64,000 nucleotides of DNA from an uncultured Alphaproteobacteria bacterium. Its GTDB lineage: Bacteria; Pseudomonadota; Alphaproteobacteria; Rhodobacterales; Rhodobacteraceae. The stretch covers positions 54,355 through 118,354 of the forward strand of contig CACHMT010000002.1 in NCBI GenBank assembly GCA_902581005.1, read 5' to 3'. The translations under genes and the position numbers were made by a program. Below are positions 53,662 through 61,944 of the stretch, piece by piece (position 1 is the first letter of the stretch; each line of letters opens with the position of its first letter). Below the pieces are notes generated by a model. That model had not been told where the DNA came from. It did not search any database and worked only from the letters and a program-made list of their open reading frames with translations.

Positions 53662-54858
53662 TTAATTCCTTGATTTGCAGATCTTCGACCGGAGTCCTCC
53701 ACGGTAACAGCATAGTATAGAAAATATACTAAGAGTGAAAAGAATAGCTAACGCCAGCCAAAATTCGCTATCTCCCCCTACAAATACTATCAAACTTCCT
53801 AAAATTGCGCCACAAAACATTTGCATAGCACCTAGAAGTCCACTTGCAGAGGCAACGCATTTTTGCTTCACAGATGAAAGTGCTAAGACTAATACATTGG
53901 CTAAAATGAGTCCATTTCCTAACCCAAACATAAAACAGGCTGAAGCAAGTGTTAATGGAGTGCTAAGTAGCGGTATTTCAGACAAAAACATTAAAGCAAT
54001 CGATAATAAACACCAAGAACACCCTAAAAGGGAAAACCGTTCAAGACCTAGCCAGCTTGAGTACCTATTACTAACAATATTTCCGATTATATAACCTATG
54101 CTGGTTAAAGAAAACCAAAGTCCAAACTCTGTCGGCGAGGCGCCTAAGCGTTCAAATTGGTAAGGCATAAAACCGGCCATTGAAAAGAAAAAAGCGGCTT
54201 GAATGGATGAAACACCTGCAAAATAGAGAAAAGATATTTGGCCAAATAAGTAGCTAAAATCAAGAAATGTCGCTCTAAAAGTAAGTCTCTTATTTTTATT
54301 TTTAATTGTTTCTGGCGTATACACATAATTTAGTGAAAAAACAATGACACCAAAGAGAAACAAGGTAAAAAAGTTTATTTGCCATCCATAATTCTCACCA
54401 ATATAGCCACCAAAAGCAGCACTAAGGATGGGGAAAATAGCCATAAAAGCTAATAAGGTCGACATTTTAGCTGCTGCTTTTTTTACTCCATAACTTTCAG
54501 TCAACATTACTCTTGGCATTGAAAGACAAGCTGCTGCGCCAATTCCCTGCACAAATCTAAAAAATACAAACACTTCAAAAGCTAAATTTAGAGATGCTAA
54601 AATTCCACCTAATGAAAAAAGACTAGCTCCGATTATTAACACTATGCGTCTTCCAATTAAATCGGACAAAGGCCCCCAAAAGATTTGAGAAATACAAATA
54701 GCCACAAGATAAATAGTTATTGTCAACTGGACTTCATTAGAACTAACGTTGTAATTGTTTTTAATTAGTAAAATTATAGGGCTGATAAAAGCTAGACCTG
54801 TCACAGAGGCTGCAGAGGCAGTGGAGAGAGCGATTACTGACGGATTTTTTGTTTGCAA
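53662..54858 (-). CDS. MFS multidrug exporter, Bcr/CflA type
   Basis: The 398-residue protein has about 12 membrane segments, the motif A sequence FWGPLSDLIGRRIVL (about 60-74) and RFVQGIGAAACLSMPR around helix 4. This is the second Bcr/CflA-like gene of the window (other at 395-1564) and the two differ widely in sequence, so they are not a recent duplication. Substrate unknown. Confidence 0.85.
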   Translation of the reverse strand: MQTKNPSVIALSTASAASVTGLAFISPIILLIKNNYNVSSNEVQLTITIYLVAICISQIFWGPLSDLIGRRIVLIIGASLFSLGGILASLNLAFEVFVFFRFVQGIGAAACLSMPRVMLTESYGVKKAAAKMSTLLAFMAIFPILSAAFGGYIGENYGWQINFFTLFLFGVIVFSLNYVYTPETIKNKNKRLTFRATFLDFSYLFGQISFLYFAGVSSIQAAFFFSMAGFMPYQFERLGASPTEFGLWFSLTSIGYIIGNIVSNRYSSWLGLERFSLLGCSWCLLSIALMFLSEIPLLSTPLTLASACFMFGLGNGLILANVLVLALSSVKQKCVASASGLLGAMQMFCGAILGSLIVFVGGDSEFWLALAILFTLSIFSILCCYRGGLRSKICKSRN

Positions 54859-54934
54859 ATTATTTCTTTCTGAGACTTTTATTATGATTTGATAGAGAGC
54901 AACAATTTAACTATTTTCATATGAGCGAACATAT

Positions 54935-55705
54935 TTAAGAAATTGAAAAAGGTTCTAAAACTATTTCCTTATCGACAAATCTACATGTCTTCGTCGCATC
55001 CAAGAGAGTTCGACAATTATCAGTCATTATTCCATCCACTCCCATCCCGATAAGACTCTCCATATCGTTCCTCTTATTAATTGTCCAAACATGTACCTTT
55101 ATTCCATTTTTTTTGCAGTAGTCTAGTAATTTTTTAGATACAAGTTTATAGCCTAAATAACTCTTTGGAATCTGAAGATAACTAGCATCGTATTTAGCTT
55201 CATTATTAAATTTTATGCCCAAGATAAGCCAGAACACCTCTCTTTGACTAAACGAGAAAGGGATATCTCTTTTTAAATACTCTCTCATATAATTCATCGT
55301 TCTATGGCTGAAGGAACCCAAACAAAGGTTATAAAATAATTTATTACTATTAAGAAGATTTACCAGCGCTTTAGCAGCATTTATGTTTTTAGCATCGAGG
55401 TTAAAGGTTACGTCATGAAATTTTCGTAGTAATAAATCAATCCTAGGAATTCTATGTTTTCCATTTATTAATATTTGATCTACATCTTCTGAGTTAAGTT
55501 GGTCAATATTAATATTAATTCCAACAACCCTATTTAAATTATAATCATGCATGGCATATAGAACTCCATCCTTTGAAATTTGCACATCCGTTTCGAGCCA
55601 TCTATATCCTAGAGCATAGGCATCAGCGAAAGCTTCAAAAGTATTTTCAAAAGCTACCTCGGTACCTCCTCTATGAGCTATTGGTGTAAAAATATGCTTG
55701 CACAT
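54935..55705 (-). CDS. Glycerophosphodiester phosphodiesterase
   Basis: This 256-residue TIM-barrel protein has the GDPD signature: AHRGGTEVAFENTFEAFADA (catalytic His/Arg), ETDVQISKDGVLYAMHDYNLNRV (metal Glu/Asp and catalytic His), and VHVWTINKRNDMESLIGMGVDGIMTDNC. It hydrolyses glycerophosphodiesters to glycerol-3-phosphate and alcohol. There is no signal peptide, so it is likely cytosolic, of the UgpQ type. Confidence 0.9.
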   Translation of the reverse strand: MCKHIFTPIAHRGGTEVAFENTFEAFADAYALGYRWLETDVQISKDGVLYAMHDYNLNRVVGININIDQLNSEDVDQILINGKHRIPRIDLLLRKFHDVTFNLDAKNINAAKALVNLLNSNKLFYNLCLGSFSHRTMNYMREYLKRDIPFSFSQREVFWLILGIKFNNEAKYDASYLQIPKSYLGYKLVSKKLLDYCKKNGIKVHVWTINKRNDMESLIGMGVDGIMTDNCRTLLDATKTCRFVDKEIVLEPFSIS

Positions 55706-55771
55706 TTATATTTTTTTTATTTTTATCATGTTCATATTTGATAGTAATACAAAAATAAGTAGATGTGAAAA

Positions 55772-56224
55772 ATGACAGACCCTTCAGAGATTAGATATGC
55801 TAAAATACAAGAAAGACTTGAACCATGCGTTACCGAACTAAATACAAAAAACAAAACTGTTAAAGTCGATTGGTATATACCAATTGAGTTTTGTCATACT
55901 AAAGGAACAATAGCGCACGGAGGAACCGTATCCTTTATCTTAGACGCTTCAATGTTTTTTGTGGTCGATCTTATCCATAAAGGCTATACCACTGGGCTAA
56001 CTTTAGGTTTAAATATACAATATTTAAACCCATGCCGACCTGGCAAGGTAACAACAGAAGCCTCCATCCTCCGCGAGGGAAAGAATTTTGCGTTTACTCA
56101 ATGTCAATTAATCCAAAACAATATCACAGTATCTTCAGGAACTCAGCAAATGTCACTTTACAAAAATGAAATAGCTCAAGATAGCTCATGGTTCACACCA
56201 AAACCTTACAATGTTATTAATTAG
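55772..56224 (+). CDS. PaaI-family hotdog thioesterase
   Basis: The 150-residue protein has the hotdog core: CHTKGTIAHGGTVSFILDASMFFVVD, with the HGG-x-x-x-x-x-x-D pattern, followed by LGLNIQYLNPCRPGKVTTEASI. It likely hydrolyses an acyl- or aryl-CoA. It faces an SDR gene tail to tail with 4 bp overlap. The other PaaI-like gene (12075-12482) is only distantly similar. Confidence 0.82.
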   Translation: MTDPSEIRYAKIQERLEPCVTELNTKNKTVKVDWYIPIEFCHTKGTIAHGGTVSFILDASMFFVVDLIHKGYTTGLTLGLNIQYLNPCRPGKVTTEASILREGKNFAFTQCQLIQNNITVSSGTQQMSLYKNEIAQDSSWFTPKPYNVIN

Positions 56225-57015
56225 ATACTATTAGCTATATTTCTTGGCGTGTTCCACCATGGATCATCATTGTAGGCTCTAAGATCAACTTCATGTGTCC
56301 AGGCTGACCTATGTTGGTCAGCAAGATGATAATAGGTCTCAGCTATTTTATCAGGCAACAATAAACCGTCTTTTCCCAAACCCTTTTCCTTTCGCAATGC
56401 TTGATAGGCTTCTTCACCCAGCATTTTTCCTAACGTATCGGGGGCATCAACAGCTCCATCAATGATAATATGTGTCGTATGTATTCCTTTACTTGAAAAC
56501 TCAGCGTTTAGGGTCTGGCAAAGCATACGCCGTCCTCCCATAGAAGCAGCATGAGAATGTTGCCCCTTATTGCCCCTGACGGCTGCTGTAGATGAAGTTA
56601 CTAAAAGAGTTCCACCTCCCCGTTTTTCCATATAAGGGAAAAGCTTTTTGGCTGTGCGAAAAAGAGCCAATGTAGCCATTCTCCAACCTCGTTCAAATAC
56701 CTTATCAGAAGTTTCAAGTAGCGATCTATTACCTATCTGAGATCCTAAATTAAAAACTGCAACACTTATCGGACCAATACTCTTTTCGACTTTTTCAATA
56801 AGATTTTCTAAAGAATTTTCTTCAATTGCATTTATCAAAAAACCAGTGGCACTACCCCCTTCCTTCTCAATGTTTGCAACTGCATTATCTAAACCTTCTT
56901 GATTAGTCCTCCTTGAAATAACTGCGTGGTAACCAGAAGATGCAAATTTTTTTGCAACATTTACACCAATGCCGGCTCCAGCACCGATCACTAAACACAC
57001 TTTTTTTTCTTGCAT
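56221..57015 (-). CDS. SDR-family protein lacking the canonical catalytic Tyr/Lys
   Basis: Residues 6-16 (VCLVIGAGAGIG) and the NLGSQ region near 89-93 fit an SDR Rossmann fold, and Ser142 is in TSSTAAVRG, but at the usual Tyr and Lys positions there are His155 and Met159 (GQHSHAASMGGRR). The Tyr-x3-Lys pair is therefore missing, so the protein may use another mechanism or be non-catalytic. The ATG ending at 57015 has GGTGA upstream and is preferred to the TTG 12 bases earlier. It is divergent from an MFS gene. Confidence 0.82.
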   Translation of the reverse strand: MQEKKVCLVIGAGAGIGVNVAKKFASSGYHAVISRRTNQEGLDNAVANIEKEGGSATGFLINAIEENSLENLIEKVEKSIGPISVAVFNLGSQIGNRSLLETSDKVFERGWRMATLALFRTAKKLFPYMEKRGGGTLLVTSSTAAVRGNKGQHSHAASMGGRRMLCQTLNAEFSSKGIHTTHIIIDGAVDAPDTLGKMLGEEAYQALRKEKGLGKDGLLLPDKIAETYYHLADQHRSAWTHEVDLRAYNDDPWWNTPRNIANSI

Positions 57016-57137
57016 TTTTTTCACCAAAACATCAAATAGAGAAGAACTTCTCTATATTAACAGTCTCTCTGGCATCATCAATAAATAAAATTAATAGAAA
57101 CGTGCCGAGGTTTTTTTCCGATAGGTTTGATTTAGAC

Positions 57138-58307
57138 ATGATAAAAAAAGTAAACGTGGTTGCAGGCTCATTCTTAACACAATTTATAATCGTTGGAATG
57201 TTATTCACCTACGGCGTACTTATGACCGAATTAGAAAAAGAGTTTGGTTGGTCAAGAACAGTTCTATCATCAATTGGAGCTGCCGGTTGGCTGGCATGGG
57301 GCATTTTTGCGATACCAGGAGGATATTTAAATGACCGACTTGGACCGAAAATTGTATTGGGGGTAAATGGATTCATTTTTGGGATAGGTTTCATTCTTTT
57401 TTCTAAATCCAGTGAGGTCTGGCACTTATTTTTGATATTTATTTTCTTTATTGGGATAGGTCTTAGCACCCACGATATCTCGACATTATCAACTATTGCA
57501 AAATGGTTTGAGTCCAAAAGAGGGCTAATGACTTCTATTGCTAAGATAGGGACTGCGATGGGACAAATGGTTATGCCTCCTCTCATAGCATTTTTAATAA
57601 TCAGCTTCGGTTGGCGCACAGCTACATTTTATCTTGGCATTGTAGCAAGCATCGGATTAGTATTGGCTGCATCACTGATGTCAACTCCAAATATATCAAG
57701 CAAAAAATTAGTTAGTGAGGACGCTAATCTTGAGGTTTTGGACAAAAAAGTTTTTAACCTTTTGGCTTTCTGTCAGTTTTGTATTTTCTTTGCGATGTTC
57801 ACCACTATGACACACATTGCAGCACATGGCTTAAATGTAGGATTATCTCTGAAGGACAGCGCTTTGCTTCTATCAATAATAGGTTTTTCGAGTATTTTTG
57901 GGAGACTTTCTATTGGCGTTTTAGCAGATAGACTCGGGGGCAAAAAAACTTATATGGTTTGTCTATTTCCCATGACTATCGCGCTAGTCACTATACCATT
58001 CACAGAAAATATACTTTTTATTTATATTCTCCTTTTTCTATATGGGTTCTCACATGGTGGGCATTTTACAATAGCTCCTTTTATTATCGCTGAAAATTTT
58101 GGTCTAAAAAATCTTGGTTCTATCTTTGGAAAAATAACATTTTTTGGGGCAATAGGCTCGGTAACGGGACCGATTGTAGCCGGGGCTATATTTGATTTAA
58201 CCCAGAGTTATTACTATGCATTTTTATTAGTCGGGGCGTTGGCCTTTATATCGATAGTTTCACTAACTTACTTACCCAATAAAGAAAAAAATCAACTTGA
58301 ATATTAG
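57138..58307 (+). CDS. MFS transporter, monocarboxylate/oxalate-formate antiporter-like
   Basis: The 389-residue protein has about 12 membrane segments. TELEKEFGWSRTVLSSIGAAG and IPGGYLNDRLGPKIVLGVNG match the OFA/monocarboxylate porter group. The frame is open back to 56940, but the extra 66 residues lie across the SDR gene start and are not membrane-like; the ATG at 57138 begins the first helix (VNVVAGSFLTQFIIVGML) and is chosen. Substrate unknown; probably a carboxylate. Confidence 0.85.
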   Translation: MIKKVNVVAGSFLTQFIIVGMLFTYGVLMTELEKEFGWSRTVLSSIGAAGWLAWGIFAIPGGYLNDRLGPKIVLGVNGFIFGIGFILFSKSSEVWHLFLIFIFFIGIGLSTHDISTLSTIAKWFESKRGLMTSIAKIGTAMGQMVMPPLIAFLIISFGWRTATFYLGIVASIGLVLAASLMSTPNISSKKLVSEDANLEVLDKKVFNLLAFCQFCIFFAMFTTMTHIAAHGLNVGLSLKDSALLLSIIGFSSIFGRLSIGVLADRLGGKKTYMVCLFPMTIALVTIPFTENILFIYILLFLYGFSHGGHFTIAPFIIAENFGLKNLGSIFGKITFFGAIGSVTGPIVAGAIFDLTQSYYYAFLLVGALAFISIVSLTYLPNKEKNQLEY

Positions 58308-58308
58308 C

Positions 58309-59679
58309 TTAATTATTATTCAATTTCAGAAACTTGTTTTTGAACATTTGATCCATAAAGAGGTCAGAAGCTCCCTGATTACTCTTGTAAAAGTTTTTAA
58401 TATTTTTTGCCTGATTTTTATCAAAGTTGTTACTTTTCTTATCGTGATAAGCTGAAATCAGAGCAGATGCTAGCTCTTTATGTTCACTAATTTTTTTCAA
58501 GATACCAACATCTAGTGCTTCCAATGCTGGATATTCTATGCCCCAAATACTTGGGCCTACTAAAACAGGCTTTTCTAAAGCAAAAGGCTCAATTATGTTA
58601 TGCGATCCTTCATTATTTAAAGAGTCACCCATAAAAACTAGATCAGACATTGCCATATAAAAATTCAATTCTCCAAGGCTATCACCCCACAATAGACTAA
58701 AATTATTTATGTGTTTAATTTTCTCTTCATTGCATATTTTAAAATCTGACTTGATCTCTATCATTTCACTGCGTGGTTTTACTTTAATTGAACTGTCTTC
58801 AAACAGAATCTTATATTTGTCAAAATCATTAGGATGTCTGGGAACGAGTATAAAAAAAATATCCTTATACTTTTCATGCAGGTCCCTTATTATTTCGCTG
58901 ATTATCGTAAATTCCTGCTTTCCAATACTGGCAAAACAAATCGTAAAATATTTATTTAAAGCAATTTTTTTTAGTTTCGAAGCTGCAACAATTTGATGTG
59001 AAGGAACCTTTTGTTCAAATCTAGCATCTCCCATAATTAAAACGTTTTTAGCCCCAAAATACTCAAATCTTTTTTTATGCCTTTCAGATTTAGATAAAAT
59101 TAAATCGAATTTTTCAATCAGACTAGCTTTCAGAAAAGGAAATTTTTTATCTCTGATGAAACCTTTTTCAGGATATTGAGCCTGCGCAAATATTAAAGGG
59201 ATTTGTCTGTTGTAAGTGGTCATGATCATTACTGGCCATAAATCACACTCAAGAATTATGCAGTACCGTGGCTGAAAATTTTTGAGGAACCTTTTAAACA
59301 TAAACGTTATTTCGAGTGGAGCGTAGACGATTAACACTTTACCTTCCGTTATTTCTTTACGATATTCCTGCTGGGCCGCACTTTTGCCAGATAAAGTCAG
59401 CGTGGTAATTAATAGTTTTTCTCCATTGAGAAGAAGTTTTTTAAAAATTGGGCGGGCTGCTCTAAATTCTCCTAAAGATACTGCGTGACACCAACAAACT
59501 CCCTTAAATTCTTTTCTGTAAAAACTTAATCTCTCTGTAAGATTAGAGGCATATCCTGGTTCTTTTATAGAACGATAGAAGAAATACAATAATGCAAATG
59601 GCAAAAATAAATACCAAAGAAACTGATAAAGATTGAAAACAATTGAGGCAAAGATTTTTTTTTTCAAACTAAATTTCAA
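58309..59679 (-). CDS. Kdo transferase (KdtA/WaaA-like)
   Basis: The protein (about 456 residues) has an N-terminal membrane anchor (about 9-31), RLSFYRKEFKGVCWCHAVSLGEFRAA (acceptor-binding domain), ILECDLWPVMIM and a C-terminal GT-B donor domain with MGDSLNNEGSHNIIEPFALEKPV. It should transfer Kdo from CMP-Kdo to lipid IVA. TTG ending at 59679 has GAGG six bases upstream and is the best start; the frame can extend to TTG 59691. Divergent from neuB. Confidence 0.92.
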   Translation of the reverse strand: MKFSLKKKIFASIVFNLYQFLWYLFLPFALLYFFYRSIKEPGYASNLTERLSFYRKEFKGVCWCHAVSLGEFRAARPIFKKLLLNGEKLLITTLTLSGKSAAQQEYRKEITEGKVLIVYAPLEITFMFKRFLKNFQPRYCIILECDLWPVMIMTTYNRQIPLIFAQAQYPEKGFIRDKKFPFLKASLIEKFDLILSKSERHKKRFEYFGAKNVLIMGDARFEQKVPSHQIVAASKLKKIALNKYFTICFASIGKQEFTIISEIIRDLHEKYKDIFFILVPRHPNDFDKYKILFEDSSIKVKPRSEMIEIKSDFKICNEEKIKHINNFSLLWGDSLGELNFYMAMSDLVFMGDSLNNEGSHNIIEPFALEKPVLVGPSIWGIEYPALEALDVGILKKISEHKELASALISAYHDKKSNNFDKNQAKNIKNFYKSNQGASDLFMDQMFKNKFLKLNNN

Positions 59680-59780
59680 TCGACACCTCAAAAAAATTAA
59701 CCTATTAAAGCATTGCTTGCATATTAATTGGGCAATATCATTTTACTCACTCATTATTTGAAAAGATAGGCTTAAAAATT

Positions 59781-60809
59781 TTGAAAATAAAAAACAGGAC
59801 TATCAGCTCTAAAGAAGCTCCTCTCATCATTGCCGAATTGGGTATAAATCATGGGGGTGATTTGTTGGTTGCAGAGCAAATGGTTAAAATAGCTGCTGAG
59901 AGAGGCTGTGAAGTAATTAAACATCAAACACACTTTCTTGATGATGAGATGACACCTGACGCAAAAAAAATTATGCCCCCTAACGCAGATGTTTCAATCT
60001 GGGATGTAATGGAAAAATGTTCCTTAACCAAAGATGAAGAAGTTAAATTGAAGAGGATAGTGGAGGATTTAGGAATGATTTATATTTCCACTCCTTTTTC
60101 AAGATCAGCAGCGGATTTTTTAAATGATATTAATGTACCCGCTTTTAAGATTGGTTCTGGAGAGTGTGATAATCTTCTCTTAATTGAGCATATAGCAGAG
60201 TTTGGAAAGCCAATTATTCTTTCCACTGGAATGCAAAACTTATTGTCGGTGGAAAAGCCTGTAGAAATTTTTGAGAAAAACAATATTGAATATGCACTTT
60301 TAGAATGTACAAATATTTATCCCTGCCCGCCAGAAGATATAGCACTTGGTAGCTTGCAACAACTATCTAATAAGTTCCCTAATGCCGAGATAGGTTTTTC
60401 AGACCATTCAATTGGGCCAACAATGGCTTTAGCAGCTGTTGCATTAGGTGCAACAATTGTTGAAAAACACTTTACCGACACCAAAGGCCGACAAGGACCG
60501 GACATTTCTTGTTCAATGGACCCAGATGAGCTCGAGCACCTTATAAAAAAAAGCAAGGAAATAGCTTATTCAAGGGATAGAAGGAAGTTTATAGCCAACG
60601 TGGAAAAAGATGTATATAAATTTGCACGATCTTCCATTGTTAGCGATAAAAATCTAAAAAAAGGTGATACTATTGATAGACAAAATATCTGGGCCAGAAG
60701 ACCAGGAAATGGAGAAATACCTGCTTTCGAATTTGAAAAAGTTTTAGGGAAAACCTTAAAACGAGACATTGCTAAAAATACTCAGTTAAAGTGGTCCGAT
60801 TTGGAATAA
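59781..60809 (+). CDS. neuB: N-acetylneuraminate/nonulosonate synthase family protein
   Basis: The 342-residue protein has the NeuB domain (IIAELGINHGGDLLVAEQMV, about 15-34; FKIGSGECDNLLLIEHIA, STGMQN, LLECTNIYPCPP, GFSDHSIGPTMALAAVALGA, EKHFTDTKGRQGPD) and the C-terminal SAF antifreeze-like domain (FARSSIVSDKNLKKGD and IWARRPGNGEIPA). NeuB condenses PEP with an N-acylated mannosamine to a 9-carbon sugar acid. TTG is the only start in reach; AGATAGG lies upstream. It is followed 10 bp later by neuC. Whether the product is Neu5Ac or a legionaminate-type sugar cannot be told here. Confidence 0.9.
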   Translation: MKIKNRTISSKEAPLIIAELGINHGGDLLVAEQMVKIAAERGCEVIKHQTHFLDDEMTPDAKKIMPPNADVSIWDVMEKCSLTKDEEVKLKRIVEDLGMIYISTPFSRSAADFLNDINVPAFKIGSGECDNLLLIEHIAEFGKPIILSTGMQNLLSVEKPVEIFEKNNIEYALLECTNIYPCPPEDIALGSLQQLSNKFPNAEIGFSDHSIGPTMALAAVALGATIVEKHFTDTKGRQGPDISCSMDPDELEHLIKKSKEIAYSRDRRKFIANVEKDVYKFARSSIVSDKNLKKGDTIDRQNIWARRPGNGEIPAFEFEKVLGKTLKRDIAKNTQLKWSDLE

Positions 60810-60819
60810 AGAGATTGAT

Positions 60820-61944
60820 ATGAAAAAACTGCTATTCATAACGGGCACAAGAGCCGACTTCGGTAAACTTGAACCTTTAGCGTCAAGCGCAAAATCAGCG
60901 GGATTTGGTATTTATTTTTTTGTGACTGGCATGCACCTTCTAGAGAAGTATGGACTTACTAGTATAGAAGTTTCAAGGATGAAAAACATCACAAGATTTG
61001 AATTTGTCAATCAGATGGAAGGAGATCCACCAGACCAGATCCTTTCCCGAACTATCACTGGAATTTCTGAATATGTAAACCGCTTAAATCCTGATCTTGT
61101 TTTGATTCATGGCGATAGAATTGAAGCAGTTGCTGCCTCACTTGTTTGTGCAACAAAGAACATAAGAAGCGCACACATCGAAGGAGGAGAAGTATCAGGA
61201 ACTATAGATGAAGTTTATCGTCACTGTAATACAAAGTTATGCACAGTCCACTTTGTAAGTTCAAAATCGGCAAAAAAGCGCGTTACAAAGCTTGGAGAGC
61301 ATCCCAATAGAATTTTTGTGCTTGGGTCTCCAGAACTTGATGCACATAAAGCAAGAAATTCAATTTCGCTAAATGAAGTCTTGAATTACTATGATATTAA
61401 GTGGGATAACTATGGGATTTTTATTTTTCATTCAGTTACTTCAGAGTTAGAGAGTTTAAAGAAAGAGATCCAATTTTGTTGTGATGCTTTAAAAAAAACA
61501 AAAAAAAACTTCGTAGTTATTGCTCCAAATAACGATCCAGGATGTGAAATAATTTTTAAGACAATTGGAAAATTGCCCAAATCTAATTTCAAACAAATAC
61601 CTTCTATGAGATTTGCATATTTTTCGACATTACTAAAACATTCTAAAATTATTATAGGAAATAGTTCAGCGGGCGTTCGAGAAGCTCCTTTCCTTGGGGT
61701 TTCTTCAATAAACATCGGCTCTCGCCAATTTAAAAGGGGTGAAGCAAAAAGTATAAAAAACTTTGATATATTTAAAAATAGACAACTTGACAAGCTAGTT
61801 GATAACCAATGGGGTAAGCGGTTTGAGCCTGATAATAGTTTTGGAACTGGTCAATCTGCAAAAAAGTTTACAAAGATTTTAAACGAAAAAAAAATTTGGG
61901 AATTAAATTTACAGAAAACATTTTTTGAGACTTCTAATCATTGA
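60820..61944 (+). CDS. neuC: UDP-N-acetylglucosamine 2-epimerase (hydrolysing), NeuC type
   Basis: The 374-residue GT-B-like protein starts LLFITGTRADFGKLEPLAS and has NPDLVLIHGDRIEAVAASLV, SAHIEGGEVSGTIDE (with the conserved EGGEVSG) and IIGNSSAGVREAPFLGVSSINIGSRQ. It hydrolyses UDP-GlcNAc (or a modified UDP-sugar) to ManNAc-type sugar for NeuB. It lies 10 bp after neuB. It overlaps the convergent GMC oxidoreductase stop by 11 bp. Confidence 0.9.
   Translation: MKKLLFITGTRADFGKLEPLASSAKSAGFGIYFFVTGMHLLEKYGLTSIEVSRMKNITRFEFVNQMEGDPPDQILSRTITGISEYVNRLNPDLVLIHGDRIEAVAASLVCATKNIRSAHIEGGEVSGTIDEVYRHCNTKLCTVHFVSSKSAKKRVTKLGEHPNRIFVLGSPELDAHKARNSISLNEVLNYYDIKWDNYGIFIFHSVTSELESLKKEIQFCCDALKKTKKNFVVIAPNNDPGCEIIFKTIGKLPKSNFKQIPSMRFAYFSTLLKHSKIIIGNSSAGVREAPFLGVSSINIGSRQFKRGEAKSIKNFDIFKNRQLDKLVDNQWGKRFEPDNSFGTGQSAKKFTKILNEKKIWELNLQKTFFETSNH

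Noticed and set aside
56940..57137. 66-residue N-terminal extension of the second-half MFS gene
   Set aside because: The stretch is antisense to the SDR start, lacks a membrane pattern and is followed by a proper MFS start at 57138.
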